This document shows positions 16,278 through 25,423 of a stretch of DNA of 48,403 bases, piece after piece. Both the position numbers and the translations under genes were made by a program. Source of the stretch: Coprococcus sp. (GTDB lineage: Bacteria; Bacillota; Clostridia; Lachnospirales; Lachnospiraceae); NCBI GenBank assembly GCA_016296785.1, contig JAEDHX010000005.1, positions 1-48,403 on the forward strand. Direction: 5' to 3'. The number at the start of each line of letters is the position of its first letter. Within the stretch, counting starts at the first letter, position 1. The notes under the pieces were generated by a model that saw only the letters and a list, made by a program, of their open reading frames with translations, had not been told where the DNA came from and searched no databases.

Positions 16278-17630
16278 ATGGGAAAATATTTTGGCACAGA
16301 TGGATTTAGAGGAGAGGCAAATAAGGATCTTACGGTAGAGCATGCATATAAGGTTGGAAGATATCTTGGATATTACTATGGTAAGAATAATCCTGAGGGA
16401 AAAGCAAGGGTAGTTATTGGAAAGGATACAAGACTGTCAAGCTACATGTTTGAGTATTCTCTTGTTGCAGGACTTACTGCAAGCGGAGCTGACGTATATC
16501 TTATGCATGTTACTCCAACTCCAAGTGTTTCATATATTGTACGTACAGATGGGTTTGACTGTGGAATAATGATTTCCGCAAGCCATAATCCATATTATGA
16601 TAACGGAATCAAGGTTATTAATGGCCAGGGCTATAAGCTTGAAGCTTATGTTGAAGAGGAAATAGAAAAATATATTGATGGAGAGATTCCTGAAATTCCG
16701 CTTGCGACAAGAGATAATATTGGTAAGACTACAGATTATACAATGGGTCGAAACAGATATATTGGCTATCTTATGACAATCCCTACAAGACCATTTAAGA
16801 ATATGAGAATAGGCCTTGATACAGCAAACGGAGCATCGTATCTTGTAGCAAAATCAGTATTTGATGCGCTTGGTGCTAAGACTTATATTATAAATAATGA
16901 GCCTAATGGAACTAATATTAATACTGATTGCGGATCAACGCACATTGAACATCTTCAGGCATTTGTTAAGGAAAAAGGTCTTGATGTAGGCTTTGCCTAT
17001 GATGGTGATGCTGACAGATGTCTCTGCGTTGACGATAAGGGCGAGATTGTAGATGGAGACAAGATTCTCTATGTATGCGGAAGATATCTGAAGGATAAGG
17101 GTGAGCTCAATAACAACACTGTTGTAACAACAGTAATGTCCAATCTCGGATTGTATAAAGCCTTTGACAAGAAGGGAATTAATTATGAGAAGACTGCTGT
17201 TGGTGATAAGTATGTTTTTGAAAATATGATGGAACATGGCCATTCTATAGGTGGCGAACAGTCCGGACATATTATTTTTTCTAAATATGCAACAACAGGT
17301 GATGGTGTTCTTACATCACTTATGATTATGGAGACAATTCTTGGTAGAAAGGTTAAACTGTCAGAGCTGTTCAACAGTCTTACAATATATCCTCAGCTTC
17401 TTAAGAATGTTCGTGTATCAGATAAAGAGGTTGTAATGAATGATGCTGATATATTAAAGCTTAATGATGAGATTGCAAAGGAACTTGGAGATAACGGAAG
17501 ACTTCTTCTTAGAAGAAGTGGAACGGAGCCTGTAATCAGAGTAATGGTTGAAGCTGCGACAGATGAGCTTTGTAATAAATATGTAGATAAGATGGTTAAT
17601 CTTATTACAGAAAAAGGTTATGCAGTTTAA
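16278..17630 (+). CDS. glmM: Phosphoglucosamine mutase (GlmM)
   Basis: Interconverts glucosamine-6-phosphate and glucosamine-1-phosphate for UDP-GlcNAc. The 450-residue protein begins with YFGTDGFRG, has the phosphoserine S102 in ISASHNPYYDNG, the metal aspartates D242, D244 and D246 (DGDAD), the sugar loop GGEQSGH, and the phosphate loop RRSGTEP. These favour GlmM over phosphomannomutase. GAGAGG precedes the ATG. No glmS ribozyme or glmS gene is present nearby. Confidence 0.94.
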   Translation: MGKYFGTDGFRGEANKDLTVEHAYKVGRYLGYYYGKNNPEGKARVVIGKDTRLSSYMFEYSLVAGLTASGADVYLMHVTPTPSVSYIVRTDGFDCGIMISASHNPYYDNGIKVINGQGYKLEAYVEEEIEKYIDGEIPEIPLATRDNIGKTTDYTMGRNRYIGYLMTIPTRPFKNMRIGLDTANGASYLVAKSVFDALGAKTYIINNEPNGTNINTDCGSTHIEHLQAFVKEKGLDVGFAYDGDADRCLCVDDKGEIVDGDKILYVCGRYLKDKGELNNNTVVTTVMSNLGLYKAFDKKGINYEKTAVGDKYVFENMMEHGHSIGGEQSGHIIFSKYATTGDGVLTSLMIMETILGRKVKLSELFNSLTIYPQLLKNVRVSDKEVVMNDADILKLNDEIAKELGDNGRLLLRRSGTEPVIRVMVEAATDELCNKYVDKMVNLITEKGYAV

Positions 17631-17653
17631 TTGGCAAATTAGTTATTTTTTGT

Positions 17654-17680
17654 TTGACATCCTATGTGAAAACGTATAAA
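17654..17680 (+). promoter_or_regulatory. Candidate purF promoter
   Basis: A perfect TTGACA at 17654-17659 and TATAAA at 17675-17680 are 15 bp apart, shorter than ideal. Transcription would begin near 17687 and include the downstream hairpin. Confidence 0.5.
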
Positions 17681-17697
17681 GTCTTATTTGGAAAAAA

Positions 17698-17742
17698 TCT
17701 CGGGGTAGTTTCAGAGATTATAATATATATTATGAAACGAGA
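17698..17742 (+). other. Leader hairpin before purF
   Basis: TCTCG (17698-17702) and TTTCA (17709-17713), split by a six-base bulge, pair with TGAAACGAGA (17733-17742). The enclosed part contains the palindrome ATAATATATATTAT. The stem ends at the purine-rich ribosome site of purF, so it could affect translation. A TATAAT word inside it could instead be a -10. Confidence 0.4.
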
Positions 17743-17753
17743 AGAGGGATTAT

Positions 17754-19226
17754 ATGAACAACAATATTAATACTCATTATTATGAAGATGACAAAATGCA
17801 TGAGGAATGTGGCGTATTTGGAATGTATGACTTTGATGGTAATGATGTTTCAAGCTCCATATACTATGGATTGTTTGCTCTTCAACACAGGGGCCAGGAG
17901 AGCTGCGGAATAGCAGTTTCCGATACAGATGGGCCGAAGGGAAAGGTGCTTTCTTCAAAAGGTATGGGGCTTGTCAATGAGGTTTATACACCTGATATTC
18001 TGGCTAACCTTAAGGGTAATATTGGTGTAGGCCATGTAAGATATTCTACGGCAGGAGCGAGCACTATAGAAAATGCGCAACCGCTTGTGTTAAACTATGT
18101 AAAAGGTACATTAGGCCTTGCACATAATGGAAATCTTGTAAATGCACCTGAGCTTAGAAGACAGCTTGAGCTTTCAGGAGCGATATTTCAGACAACGATT
18201 GATTCTGAGGTAATAGCTTACCATATAGCAAGAGAACGTGTTAAATGCAGTTGCGTTGAGGAAGCAGTATTGCGAGCATTAAAGAAAGTAAAAGGTTCAT
18301 ATTCCCTTGTTATTATGAGCCCGCGAAAGCTTATTGGAGCAAGAGATCCATTTGGCTTTAGACCGCTTTGTATTGGTAAGAGAGATAATGCATATGTACT
18401 TGCATCTGAGAGCTGTGCGCTTGATACAATAGGTGCAGAATTTATAAGAGATGTTGAACCTGGCGAGGTGGTAACTATTTCGCCTGAATATGGTATTTCC
18501 TCATTTAGAAATATGTGTCAGAAGGATACTGCAAGGTGTATTTTTGAATACATTTATTTTGCAAGACCTGACTCTGTTATTGATGGAATGAGTGTATATG
18601 ATTCGCGTATTATTGCAGGAAGATGCCTTGCAAAGGACAGTCCTGTTGATGCCGATATTGTTGTTGGTGTTCCTGAATCAGGTAATGCGGCAGCACTTGG
18701 ATATTCTATGGAATCGGGAATTCCTTACGGAACAGCTTTTGTTAAGAATACCTATGTCGGAAGAACCTTCATTAAACCTCAGCAGAGCCAGAGAGAGTCC
18801 AGCGTAAGAGTAAAGCTCAATGTGCTAAAGGAAGCAGTTGCAGGTAAAAGGGTTATTATGATAGATGACTCTATTGTAAGAGGTACAACAAGTGACCGAA
18901 TTGTAGGTATGCTAAGAGAAGCGGGAGCTACAGAGGTACATGTAAGAATTAGCTCGCCACCATTTTTATATCCTTGTTATTTTGGAACAGATATTCCTGA
19001 CAGGGAACAGCTTATTGCATACAACAGAAGTGTCGATGATATCTGCAAGGTGATTGGTGCGGATTCTCTTGCGTATCTTGAATTAGAAAGACTCATCGAA
19101 TTGTCAGGCGGTAAAGAATACTGTCATGGATGCTTTAGCGGACAATACCCTATGCAACCGCCGACAGAGGATATTCGTGGAGAACATGAAGATTTTAAAC
19201 GCGGTGAAGATTCCAATGTTAAATAA
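17754..19226 (+). CDS. purF: Amidophosphoribosyltransferase (PurF)
   Basis: First step of de novo purine synthesis: transfers glutamine ammonia to PRPP. The 490-residue protein is of the Bacillus type, made as a precursor: the nucleophile Cys19 (EECGVFG) would be exposed after removal of an 18-residue propeptide. The PRPP loop MIDDSIVRGTTS lies near 370. Cysteines C262, C408, C457 and C460 match the four ligands of the 4Fe-4S cluster of the oxygen-sensitive class. AGAAGAGGG precedes the ATG. No purL, purM or purN follows; purB is next after 74 bases. Confidence 0.97.
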   Translation: MNNNINTHYYEDDKMHEECGVFGMYDFDGNDVSSSIYYGLFALQHRGQESCGIAVSDTDGPKGKVLSSKGMGLVNEVYTPDILANLKGNIGVGHVRYSTAGASTIENAQPLVLNYVKGTLGLAHNGNLVNAPELRRQLELSGAIFQTTIDSEVIAYHIARERVKCSCVEEAVLRALKKVKGSYSLVIMSPRKLIGARDPFGFRPLCIGKRDNAYVLASESCALDTIGAEFIRDVEPGEVVTISPEYGISSFRNMCQKDTARCIFEYIYFARPDSVIDGMSVYDSRIIAGRCLAKDSPVDADIVVGVPESGNAAALGYSMESGIPYGTAFVKNTYVGRTFIKPQQSQRESSVRVKLNVLKEAVAGKRVIMIDDSIVRGTTSDRIVGMLREAGATEVHVRISSPPFLYPCYFGTDIPDREQLIAYNRSVDDICKVIGADSLAYLELERLIELSGGKEYCHGCFSGQYPMQPPTEDIRGEHEDFKRGEDSNVK

Positions 19227-19300
19227 GTATTGATTATTATATTACGTATAAATTAATTATTATTAATTCATATATTAAGTATTACAGAAAGAGGTAGAAA

Positions 19301-20752
19301 ATGAGTAACGATAAGTATGTAAGCCCATTATGTGAAAGATATGCCAGTAAGGAGATGCAGTACATTTTTTCTCCTGATATGAAATTTAAGACATGGAGAA
19401 AATTATGGATTGCTCTGGCAGAGACAGAGTATGAGCTTGGTCTTTCTGAGAATGGAAAGCCGGTAATAACAAAGGAACAGATTGATGAGCTTAAGGCACA
19501 TGCAGAGGATATTAATTATGATGTGGCAAGAGAAAGAGAAAAGCTTGTTCGTCATGATGTAATGAGCCATGTATATGCATATGGTAAACAGTGCCCAAAT
19601 GCTGCAGGTATAATCCATCTTGGAGCAACCTCCTGCTATGTTGGTGACAATACTGATGTTATTGTTATGACAGAGGCTATGAAGCTTGTCAGAAAGAAGC
19701 TTTTGAATGTAATAAATGAGCTTGCAAAGTTTGCAGATAAGTATAAAAATCTTCCAACACTTGCATTTACACATTTTCAGCCTGCGCAGCCAACAACTGT
19801 TGGAAAACGTGCAACATTGTGGATGGAAGAGCTGTTGCTTGATTTATCAGACCTTGAGTATATGTTAGGACAACAGAAGCTTCTTGGTTCAAAGGGAACA
19901 ACAGGAACACAGGCAAGCTTTTTAGAGTTGTTTAATGGAGATCATGAAACAATTCGTAAGATAGATGGAATGATAGCTAAGAAGATGGGCTTTGAAGAGT
20001 GCTATCCTGTATCAGGACAGACATATTCAAGAAAGGTGGATACAAGAATACTTAATGTTCTTTCAGGTATCGCTCAGAGTGCTCATAAATTCTCTAACGA
20101 TATAAGACTTCTTCAACACCTTAAGCAGATTGAGGAGCCATTTGAGAAGAATCAGATTGGTTCATCCGCAATGGCATACAAGAGAAATCCGATGAGAAGT
20201 GAGAGAATTGCATCACTTGCTAATTATGTAATGGTTGACGCATTAAATCCTGCAATCACTGCTGCTACACAGTGGTTTGAGAGAACACTTGATGATTCTG
20301 CAAATAAGAGAATATCAGTGCCTGAAGCCTTCCTTGCAGTAGATGGAATACTTGATCTTTACTTAAATGTTGTTGATGGTCTTGTAGTATATGATAAGGT
20401 AATATATCAGAGCTTTATGAAAGAGATTCCGTTTATGGCTACAGAGAATATTATGATGGATGCCGTTAAACGCGGCGGAAACCGTCAGGAGCTTCATGAG
20501 CGTATTCGTGAGCTTTCAATGGAAGCCGGAGCTGCAGTTAAGAAGGAAGGTAAGGAGAATCCACTTGTAGACCTTATAGCAGCAGATCCTGCATTTGGAA
20601 TGACTAAGGAAGAGATAGTATCTATTCTTGAGCCAAAGAATTTTGTCGGACGAGCACCACAGCAGACAGAGGAATTCCTTGCTGAGGTAGTTGCACCTAT
20701 CCTTGATGCTAATAAGGATGTCCTTGGAATGACTGCTGAGATTAATGTATAG
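19301..20752 (+). CDS. purB: Adenylosuccinate lyase (PurB), eukaryote-like subfamily
   Basis: Cleaves SAICAR and adenylosuccinate with release of fumarate. The 483-residue protein carries the fumarase-superfamily signature GSSAMAYKRNPM, with the loop serines S288 and S289, and a conserved histidine H158 in THFQPAQ. Length and sequence pattern (RYASKEM, AAGIIHLGATSCYVGDNTD, WFERTLDDSAN) are strikingly like animal ADSL rather than the shorter Bacillus enzyme, as judged from memory of those sequences. The ribosome site is AGAAAGAGG. The 74 bp gap after purF is AT-rich with no clear promoter. Confidence 0.96.
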   Translation: MSNDKYVSPLCERYASKEMQYIFSPDMKFKTWRKLWIALAETEYELGLSENGKPVITKEQIDELKAHAEDINYDVAREREKLVRHDVMSHVYAYGKQCPNAAGIIHLGATSCYVGDNTDVIVMTEAMKLVRKKLLNVINELAKFADKYKNLPTLAFTHFQPAQPTTVGKRATLWMEELLLDLSDLEYMLGQQKLLGSKGTTGTQASFLELFNGDHETIRKIDGMIAKKMGFEECYPVSGQTYSRKVDTRILNVLSGIAQSAHKFSNDIRLLQHLKQIEEPFEKNQIGSSAMAYKRNPMRSERIASLANYVMVDALNPAITAATQWFERTLDDSANKRISVPEAFLAVDGILDLYLNVVDGLVVYDKVIYQSFMKEIPFMATENIMMDAVKRGGNRQELHERIRELSMEAGAAVKKEGKENPLVDLIAADPAFGMTKEEIVSILEPKNFVGRAPQQTEEFLAEVVAPILDANKDVLGMTAEINV

Positions 20753-20775
20753 GAATTATATTCTGAAAGTCGTTA

Positions 20776-20804
20776 TTTACTTATGAAATAGAATAGTGTA
20801 TAAT
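20776..20804 (+). promoter_or_regulatory. Promoter for purA, TTTACT-17-TATAAT
   Basis: A perfect TATAAT at 20799-20804 and a moderate -35 TTTACT at 20776-20781, 17 bp apart. Transcription would start near 20811, inside or at the foot of the leader stem-loop. Confidence 0.6.
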
Positions 20805-20808
20805 ATTT

Positions 20809-20837
20809 AAGTCGTCGTGGGATAATTACGGCGACTT
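20809..20837 (+). other. 5' stem-loop in the purA leader
   Basis: AAGTCGTCG (20809-20817) pairs with CGGCGACTT (20829-20837), with one U-G wobble and an 11-base loop. No T run follows, so it is not a terminator. It lies at the predicted 5' end of the transcript, about 58 bases before the start codon, where it could protect the mRNA or bind a regulator. Confidence 0.55.
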
Positions 20838-20895
20838 ATGCTGTTTAACAGTGCTAATATAAACAATAGTTGTTTACTATGCAGGAGGATGGAAT

Positions 20896-22176
20896 ATGGT
20901 AAGAGCAGTAGTCGGCGCTAACTGGGGCGATGAAGGAAAAGGTAAAATTACAGATATGCTTGGTAAGGAGTCGGATATTATTGTAAGATTCCAAGGCGGT
21001 GCTAATGCAGGTCATACAATAGTTAATGATTATGGAAAGTTCGCATTACATACTTTGCCATCAGGTGTATTCTATGATCATACAACAAGTATTATTGGAA
21101 ATGGTGTGGCTCTTAATATTCCTGTTCTGTTTAATGAAGTGAAGGAAATAGTTGACAGAGGCGTTCCAATGCCAAAGATACTCGTATCTGACAGGGCTCA
21201 GATGGTAATGCCGTATCATATTCTTTTTGATGAATATGAAGAAGAGAGACTTGCGGGTAAGTCTTTTGGTTCGACAAAATCAGGAATTGCTCCTTTCTAT
21301 TCAGATAAATATGCTAAGATTGGTTTCCAGGTGAGTGAGCTTTTTGATGAAGCCTCACTTAAGGAAAAGATTGAAAGAGTAATTGTTCAGAAGAATATCC
21401 TTCTTGAGCATTTATATCATAAGCCATTACTTAATGCTGATGAGATATTTAATACTCTTATGGAATATAAAGAGATGGTTGCACCATATGTTTGTGATGT
21501 GTCTGCATTTCTTTATGAGGCAATTAAAGAGGGTAAGAATATTCTTCTTGAAGGACAGCTTGGTTCACTTAAGGATCCTGACCATGGTATTTATCCTATG
21601 GTTACTTCATCATCAACACTTGCTGCATATGGAGCAATAGGTGCAGGAATTCCACCTTACGAGATTAAGCAGATTATCACTGTTTGTAAGGCATATTCAA
21701 GTGCTGTAGGTGCAGGTGCATTTGTAAGTGAAATATTTGGTGAGGAAGCTGATGAGCTTAGACGTCGTGGTGGAGATGGCGGCGAATATGGTGCTACAAC
21801 AGGAAGACCAAGACGTATGGGATGGTTCGACTGTGTTGCATCAAGATATGGATGCCGTATTCAGGGAACAACAGATGTTGCTTTTACCGTTCTTGACGTT
21901 CTTGGATATCTTGATGAGATACCTGTTTGTGTAGGCTATGAGATTGATGGGGAAGTAACAAAGGAATTCCCTACAACAGGTAAGCTTGAGAAGGCTAAGC
22001 CTGTTCTTGAGGTTCTTCCGGGATGGAATTGCGATATCAGAGGAATTAAGACATATGAAGAGCTTCCGGAGAATTGTAGAAAGTACATTGAGTTTGTTGA
22101 GGAACAGCTTGGTTTCCCAATTACAATGATTTCAAATGGTCCTGGAAGAAACGATATCATATATAGAAATAAATAA
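20896..22176 (+). CDS. purA: Adenylosuccinate synthetase (PurA)
   Basis: GTP-dependent joining of IMP and aspartate, the step before PurB on the AMP branch. The 426-residue protein begins with the GTP/IMP loop NWGDEGKGK (D12 catalytic base) and has H40 in GGANAGHT, GSTKSGIAP, and the aspartate loop TTGRPRRMGWFD. GCAGGAGG precedes the ATG. It has its own promoter and leader stem-loop and ends at a strong terminator shared with the convergent MATE gene. Confidence 0.97.
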   Translation: MVRAVVGANWGDEGKGKITDMLGKESDIIVRFQGGANAGHTIVNDYGKFALHTLPSGVFYDHTTSIIGNGVALNIPVLFNEVKEIVDRGVPMPKILVSDRAQMVMPYHILFDEYEEERLAGKSFGSTKSGIAPFYSDKYAKIGFQVSELFDEASLKEKIERVIVQKNILLEHLYHKPLLNADEIFNTLMEYKEMVAPYVCDVSAFLYEAIKEGKNILLEGQLGSLKDPDHGIYPMVTSSSTLAAYGAIGAGIPPYEIKQIITVCKAYSSAVGAGAFVSEIFGEEADELRRRGGDGGEYGATTGRPRRMGWFDCVASRYGCRIQGTTDVAFTVLDVLGYLDEIPVCVGYEIDGEVTKEFPTTGKLEKAKPVLEVLPGWNCDIRGIKTYEELPENCRKYIEFVEEQLGFPITMISNGPGRNDIIYRNK

Positions 22177-22190
22177 TTAATTATAAACAT

Positions 22191-22255
22191 AATAGAACGC
22201 TGTAATCATAAGGAGTCATATAAGACGTCTGAATGATTACAGCGTTTTATTATAC
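22191..22255. terminator. Terminator between purA and the MATE gene
   Basis: A perfect 14 bp stem, AACGCTGTAATCAT (22196-22209) with ATGATTACAGCGTT (22233-22246), followed on the + strand by TTATTAT. The loop is 23 bases. It serves purA and may also act on the convergent gene, whose side has a poorer T tract. Confidence 0.88.
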
Positions 22256-22267
22256 AAAAATATGCCG

Positions 22268-23656
22268 CTAAGCATGTGCGCTTGCGATAGGATTAAGCTT
22301 TTTTCTAAGCTGCTTTATCACCCAAATATATGCAGGAATCAGGAAAACATCAGCTGCTATCCAGGCAAAAGGATTTGCGAGTGCTACGCAGGTAAAGCCA
22401 AAGAATGGCACAAGTACAAAACCTGCAATGCTTCTTGCCAGCATCTCACATATTCCTGCTAGTATGGCAAAGGCAGAATATCCAAGACCTTGTATCATGA
22501 ACCTGACAATATTTACAAGTGCCAGACATACATAAAATGCACTGTTACCAACTATAAATGTGTAAATATAATGAATCAGCTGTGTTTCTGATTTTTTTAC
22601 AAATAACAGAGCAAGCTTATTTCCAAATAATAAAATAAAAACAAAGGAAATAATTGCATATATTATACCAAGCTTTATGCATGCCTTAAGACCGGCATCT
22701 ACTCTGTCAAGACGCTTTGCACCGACATTTTGTCCCCCGTATGTAGCCATAGAAGTTCCCATTGCCTCAAAAGGACAACATACAAACATTGATATCTTAG
22801 CACCTGCGGCAACAGCGGCAACATATGTTTCACCCATATCATTGACGGCGGACTGAAGTATTACACTTCCGATGGCTGTTATACTGTATTGAAGCCCCAT
22901 GGGAACACCTATGCCACATAGCTTAAGACATGCCCTTTTACTAAAATGCCAGTCCTCTTTGCAAAATTCCAGATATTTAAGCTTGTGCATCATATAGAAT
23001 AAGCATATTATTCCGGATATGCTTTGCGCTATAAGAGTAGCTACTGCTGCACCCTTTACGCCCATTGGAACAACAAGTATAAAATCCAGTATTATATTTA
23101 TTATTGAAGACAGAACAAGGAAAATAACAGGTGTCAGGCTGTCTCCAAGTGACCTTAGTATTGCTGAGGTCATGTTATATAGAAATATAATCGGTATACC
23201 AAGAAAAATAACATGTATATATGAGTATGCATCATTTATTATTCCATCCGGTGTCTTAAGCCAGATGAGAATCCGGTATGTCATAATACAAACAACAGTT
23301 GTAAGTACAGCAGAAAAAAGTATTGACATCCATACACAGCTTGTTATGTATTTCTTTAGGCTCTTAAAATCCTTTGCACCAAAGGACTGTGCTACAGGGA
23401 TTGCAAATCCGTTACATACTCCCATGCAAAAGCCAAGTATCATAAAATTAATACATCCGGTTGAACCTACTGCCGCAAGAGCATCAGTGCCTAGCTTTTG
23501 TCCGACAATAATAGAGTCAACCATATTATAGAACTGCTGAAAAAGAAGACCAAACAATAATGGCAGACCAAACTTAAGAATAAGCTTTGTTGGAGAACCG
23601 CAGGTTAAATCCTTTGATTCATTAAGTGATAATAATATTTTTTTAATTTTATTCAT
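22268..23656 (-). CDS. MATE family efflux transporter
   Basis: A 462-residue polytopic membrane protein with about 12 hydrophobic helices, expected to export drugs or metabolites in exchange for Na+ or H+. The N-terminal LFGLLFQQFYNMVDSIIVGQ segment and the repeated second half (YSITAIGSVILQSAVNDMG) show the two MatE domains. The start at 23656 follows GGAGG by 11 bases; an in-frame upstream start at 23731 overlaps the promoter. It is a single gene, convergent with purA and divergent from the next gene. Substrate unknown. Confidence 0.92.
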   Translation of the reverse strand: MNKIKKILLSLNESKDLTCGSPTKLILKFGLPLLFGLLFQQFYNMVDSIIVGQKLGTDALAAVGSTGCINFMILGFCMGVCNGFAIPVAQSFGAKDFKSLKKYITSCVWMSILFSAVLTTVVCIMTYRILIWLKTPDGIINDAYSYIHVIFLGIPIIFLYNMTSAILRSLGDSLTPVIFLVLSSIINIILDFILVVPMGVKGAAVATLIAQSISGIICLFYMMHKLKYLEFCKEDWHFSKRACLKLCGIGVPMGLQYSITAIGSVILQSAVNDMGETYVAAVAAGAKISMFVCCPFEAMGTSMATYGGQNVGAKRLDRVDAGLKACIKLGIIYAIISFVFILLFGNKLALLFVKKSETQLIHYIYTFIVGNSAFYVCLALVNIVRFMIQGLGYSAFAILAGICEMLARSIAGFVLVPFFGFTCVALANPFAWIAADVFLIPAYIWVIKQLRKKLNPIASAHA

Positions 23657-23702
23657 AGCTATTATTACCTCCGCAAAATAAACCTGAATTGTCACAAGTT
23701 GA

Positions 23703-23731
23703 AGAATACGGCAGGTGTACAAAAAAGTCAA
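23703..23731 (-). promoter_or_regulatory. Promoter of the MATE gene, TTGACT-17-TATTCT
   Basis: Read on the minus strand, TTGACT (23731-23726) and TATTCT (23708-23703) are 17 bp apart, about 47 bases before the start codon. Confidence 0.7.
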
Positions 23732-23795
23732 TTATGTAAATGGCTTATGTGTGTAGAAAAACATATGATAATTTTGTAGAAAATTATTAATGATA

Positions 23796-23804
23796 TGTTA
23801 TACT
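23796..23804 (+). promoter_or_regulatory. Extended -10 promoter for the small membrane protein and birA
   Basis: TATACT at 23799-23804 is preceded by TGT (extended -10). A TTGTAG at 23774 is 19 bp upstream and may act as a weak -35. Confidence 0.5.
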
Positions 23805-23879
23805 GATATAGATGATTCCGATTAGGGTTTTATATTATTAGATTATATAATTTTATTATGATGAGATAGGAGTGTATTG

Positions 23880-24356
23880 ATGGATAAATATCTTGAGCAT
23901 ACAGTTAAGAAGAGAAAAGCAACACGAGTAGCATATAGGATGGTAGGCTTTGTGTTCATGATTATTGGTGGCCTTCTTATTTGGTGGGCAGTATCAGGGG
24001 GAGCAAAGGTAATAAAGGCGGCAATTGCTATCGGAGCAATTGGTTATGGATTTAGCCTTGTAAAATCTTCATTTAGAAAGGCGGCATATGATTCTACATA
24101 TATATTTGAAGATAATGCTATAAGAATTAAGCAGGCAAAGAGAGAAATAATTGTTCCGTATGAGAAGGTAACAAATATTAATCTTGTTATTCCTGATCCT
24201 AATATGCCTTATTATATGCTTAAGATAGATAAAGGTACGGAGAATTTTGTTTTGCCGTTTATGGGAAGACGTGATAAATGTGATGCAATATATGAATTAT
24301 TATTGAAGAAGGTTGGAATATATGAGGAAGAAGATACTTGCGATACTGAAAAGTAG
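23880..24356 (+). CDS. Small two-helix membrane protein, possible PH-like domain
   Basis: A 158-residue protein I cannot assign to a named family. After a basic N-terminus it has two hydrophobic segments (about 20-38 and 43-60), then a soluble domain with alternating strands (YIFEDNAIRIKQ, IIVPYEKVTNINLV, YYMLKIDKG, ENFVLPFMGRR) that looks like a bacterial PH-type fold. The ATG at 23880 is used rather than the TTG just before it, given AGGAGTG at 23868. Its last 35 bases overlap birA, so the two are co-transcribed and probably coupled. Confidence 0.75.
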   Translation: MDKYLEHTVKKRKATRVAYRMVGFVFMIIGGLLIWWAVSGGAKVIKAAIAIGAIGYGFSLVKSSFRKAAYDSTYIFEDNAIRIKQAKREIIVPYEKVTNINLVIPDPNMPYYMLKIDKGTENFVLPFMGRRDKCDAIYELLLKKVGIYEEEDTCDTEK

Positions 24357-25302
24357 TAATGATTATGTATCCGGTCAGGAGCTGGCAAGACAGCTTAATG
24401 TATCAAGGACTGCCGTTTGGAAGAATATTAAGACACTCCAGTCAGAAGGTTGCCTTATAGAAGCTGTTAATAATAAGGGATATAGGCTTGTGTCTTGTCC
24501 TGAAGTCTTAGATGAGTCAGGGATACGTAGTCACCTTACAACAAAATATATTGGAAATAAGATTTTCTGTTATGATGAAACGGATTCCACTAACACAAGA
24601 GCGAAGCATGAAGGGGAGTCTGGCGGTGAAAACGGAAGCTTATTTGCAGCAAACCTCCAAACTGCAGGGAAAGGCAGGAGGGGAAGAAGCTGGGTTTCAC
24701 AAAAGGGAGAAATTGCAGCTGTGTCATTTCTGCTAAGACCTGAGATAGAAATTGAGTGTGTTTCAAGGATTACTCTTGTTGCTGCAGTTGCTGTTGCAAG
24801 AGTGCTTGCCAAGCTTGAAGGCCTTAAGCCCCGCATAAAATGGCCAAATGATGTTGTTGTAAATGGAAAGAAAATATGCGGCATACTTACAGAGATGAGC
24901 TCTGAGGGTATGGATATTAATTATGTTGTAGTGGGAATAGGAATAAATGATTATAATGAGACATTTCCTGATAACATCGCATATAAAGCAACTTCAATAA
25001 AACTTGAAAATGGCAAGGGATATGACAGAGCAATGCTTATTGCAGATCTTGCAAATGAATTTGAACAGCTGTTTGATGAGTTTGTTAATAGAAAAGATTT
25101 GAGCTTTCTGCTTGAGGAGTATAATTCCCTGCTTGTTAATAAAGATGAGAAGGTTTATGTAATAAGCGATGATAAGAAGACAGAGTATACTGCAATTGGT
25201 CTATCACCAAATGGCGGCCTGCTTGTCAAAAATGAGCTTGGAGAAATAGAAAATATTATTTCAGGTGAGGTATCTGTAAGAGGTATTTATGGATATGTTT
25301 AG
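24322..25302 (+). CDS. birA: Bifunctional biotin protein ligase / repressor (BirA)
   Basis: Attaches biotin to carboxylases through biotinyl-AMP and, by its N-terminal winged helix, can repress biotin genes. In the 326-residue protein, residues 5-58 form the HTH (GQELARQLNVSRTAVWKNI), GRRGR at 118-122 is the biotin-AMP loop, and KWPND from K173 with KKICGIL near 184 is the catalytic region; the SH3-like C-domain follows. The ATG at 24322 is supported by AAGAAGG nine bases upstream; an upstream TTG (24313) is less likely. It overlaps the previous gene in another frame. No bio genes are nearby. Confidence 0.95.
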   Translation: MRKKILAILKSSNDYVSGQELARQLNVSRTAVWKNIKTLQSEGCLIEAVNNKGYRLVSCPEVLDESGIRSHLTTKYIGNKIFCYDETDSTNTRAKHEGESGGENGSLFAANLQTAGKGRRGRSWVSQKGEIAAVSFLLRPEIEIECVSRITLVAAVAVARVLAKLEGLKPRIKWPNDVVVNGKKICGILTEMSSEGMDINYVVVGIGINDYNETFPDNIAYKATSIKLENGKGYDRAMLIADLANEFEQLFDEFVNRKDLSFLLEEYNSLLVNKDEKVYVISDDKKTEYTAIGLSPNGGLLVKNELGEIENIISGEVSVRGIYGYV

Positions 25303-25369
25303 AAAATAGCAGTAATTTATTAAAAAAATTAAGTTCTTTTCAAAAAAAGTAGAAATGGACTTAAGCTTT

Positions 25370-25378
25370 TGTTATAAT
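25370..25378 (+). promoter_or_regulatory. Extended -10 promoter for icd
   Basis: TATAAT at 25373-25378 preceded by TGT, in AT-rich DNA with no good -35. It leaves a leader of about 40 bases. An imperfect inverted repeat (TTAAGTTC and GGACTTAA) lies just upstream and may be a weak birA terminator. Confidence 0.6.
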
Positions 25379-25423
25379 CACTTAGGAAGAAAATCAGATA
25401 AAGAATAAAACGGAGGATTAATT

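Noticed and set aside
17631..17753. Purine or PRPP/ppGpp riboswitch before purF
   Set aside because: None of the conserved junction sequences of those classes is visible; only an unclassified hairpin is.
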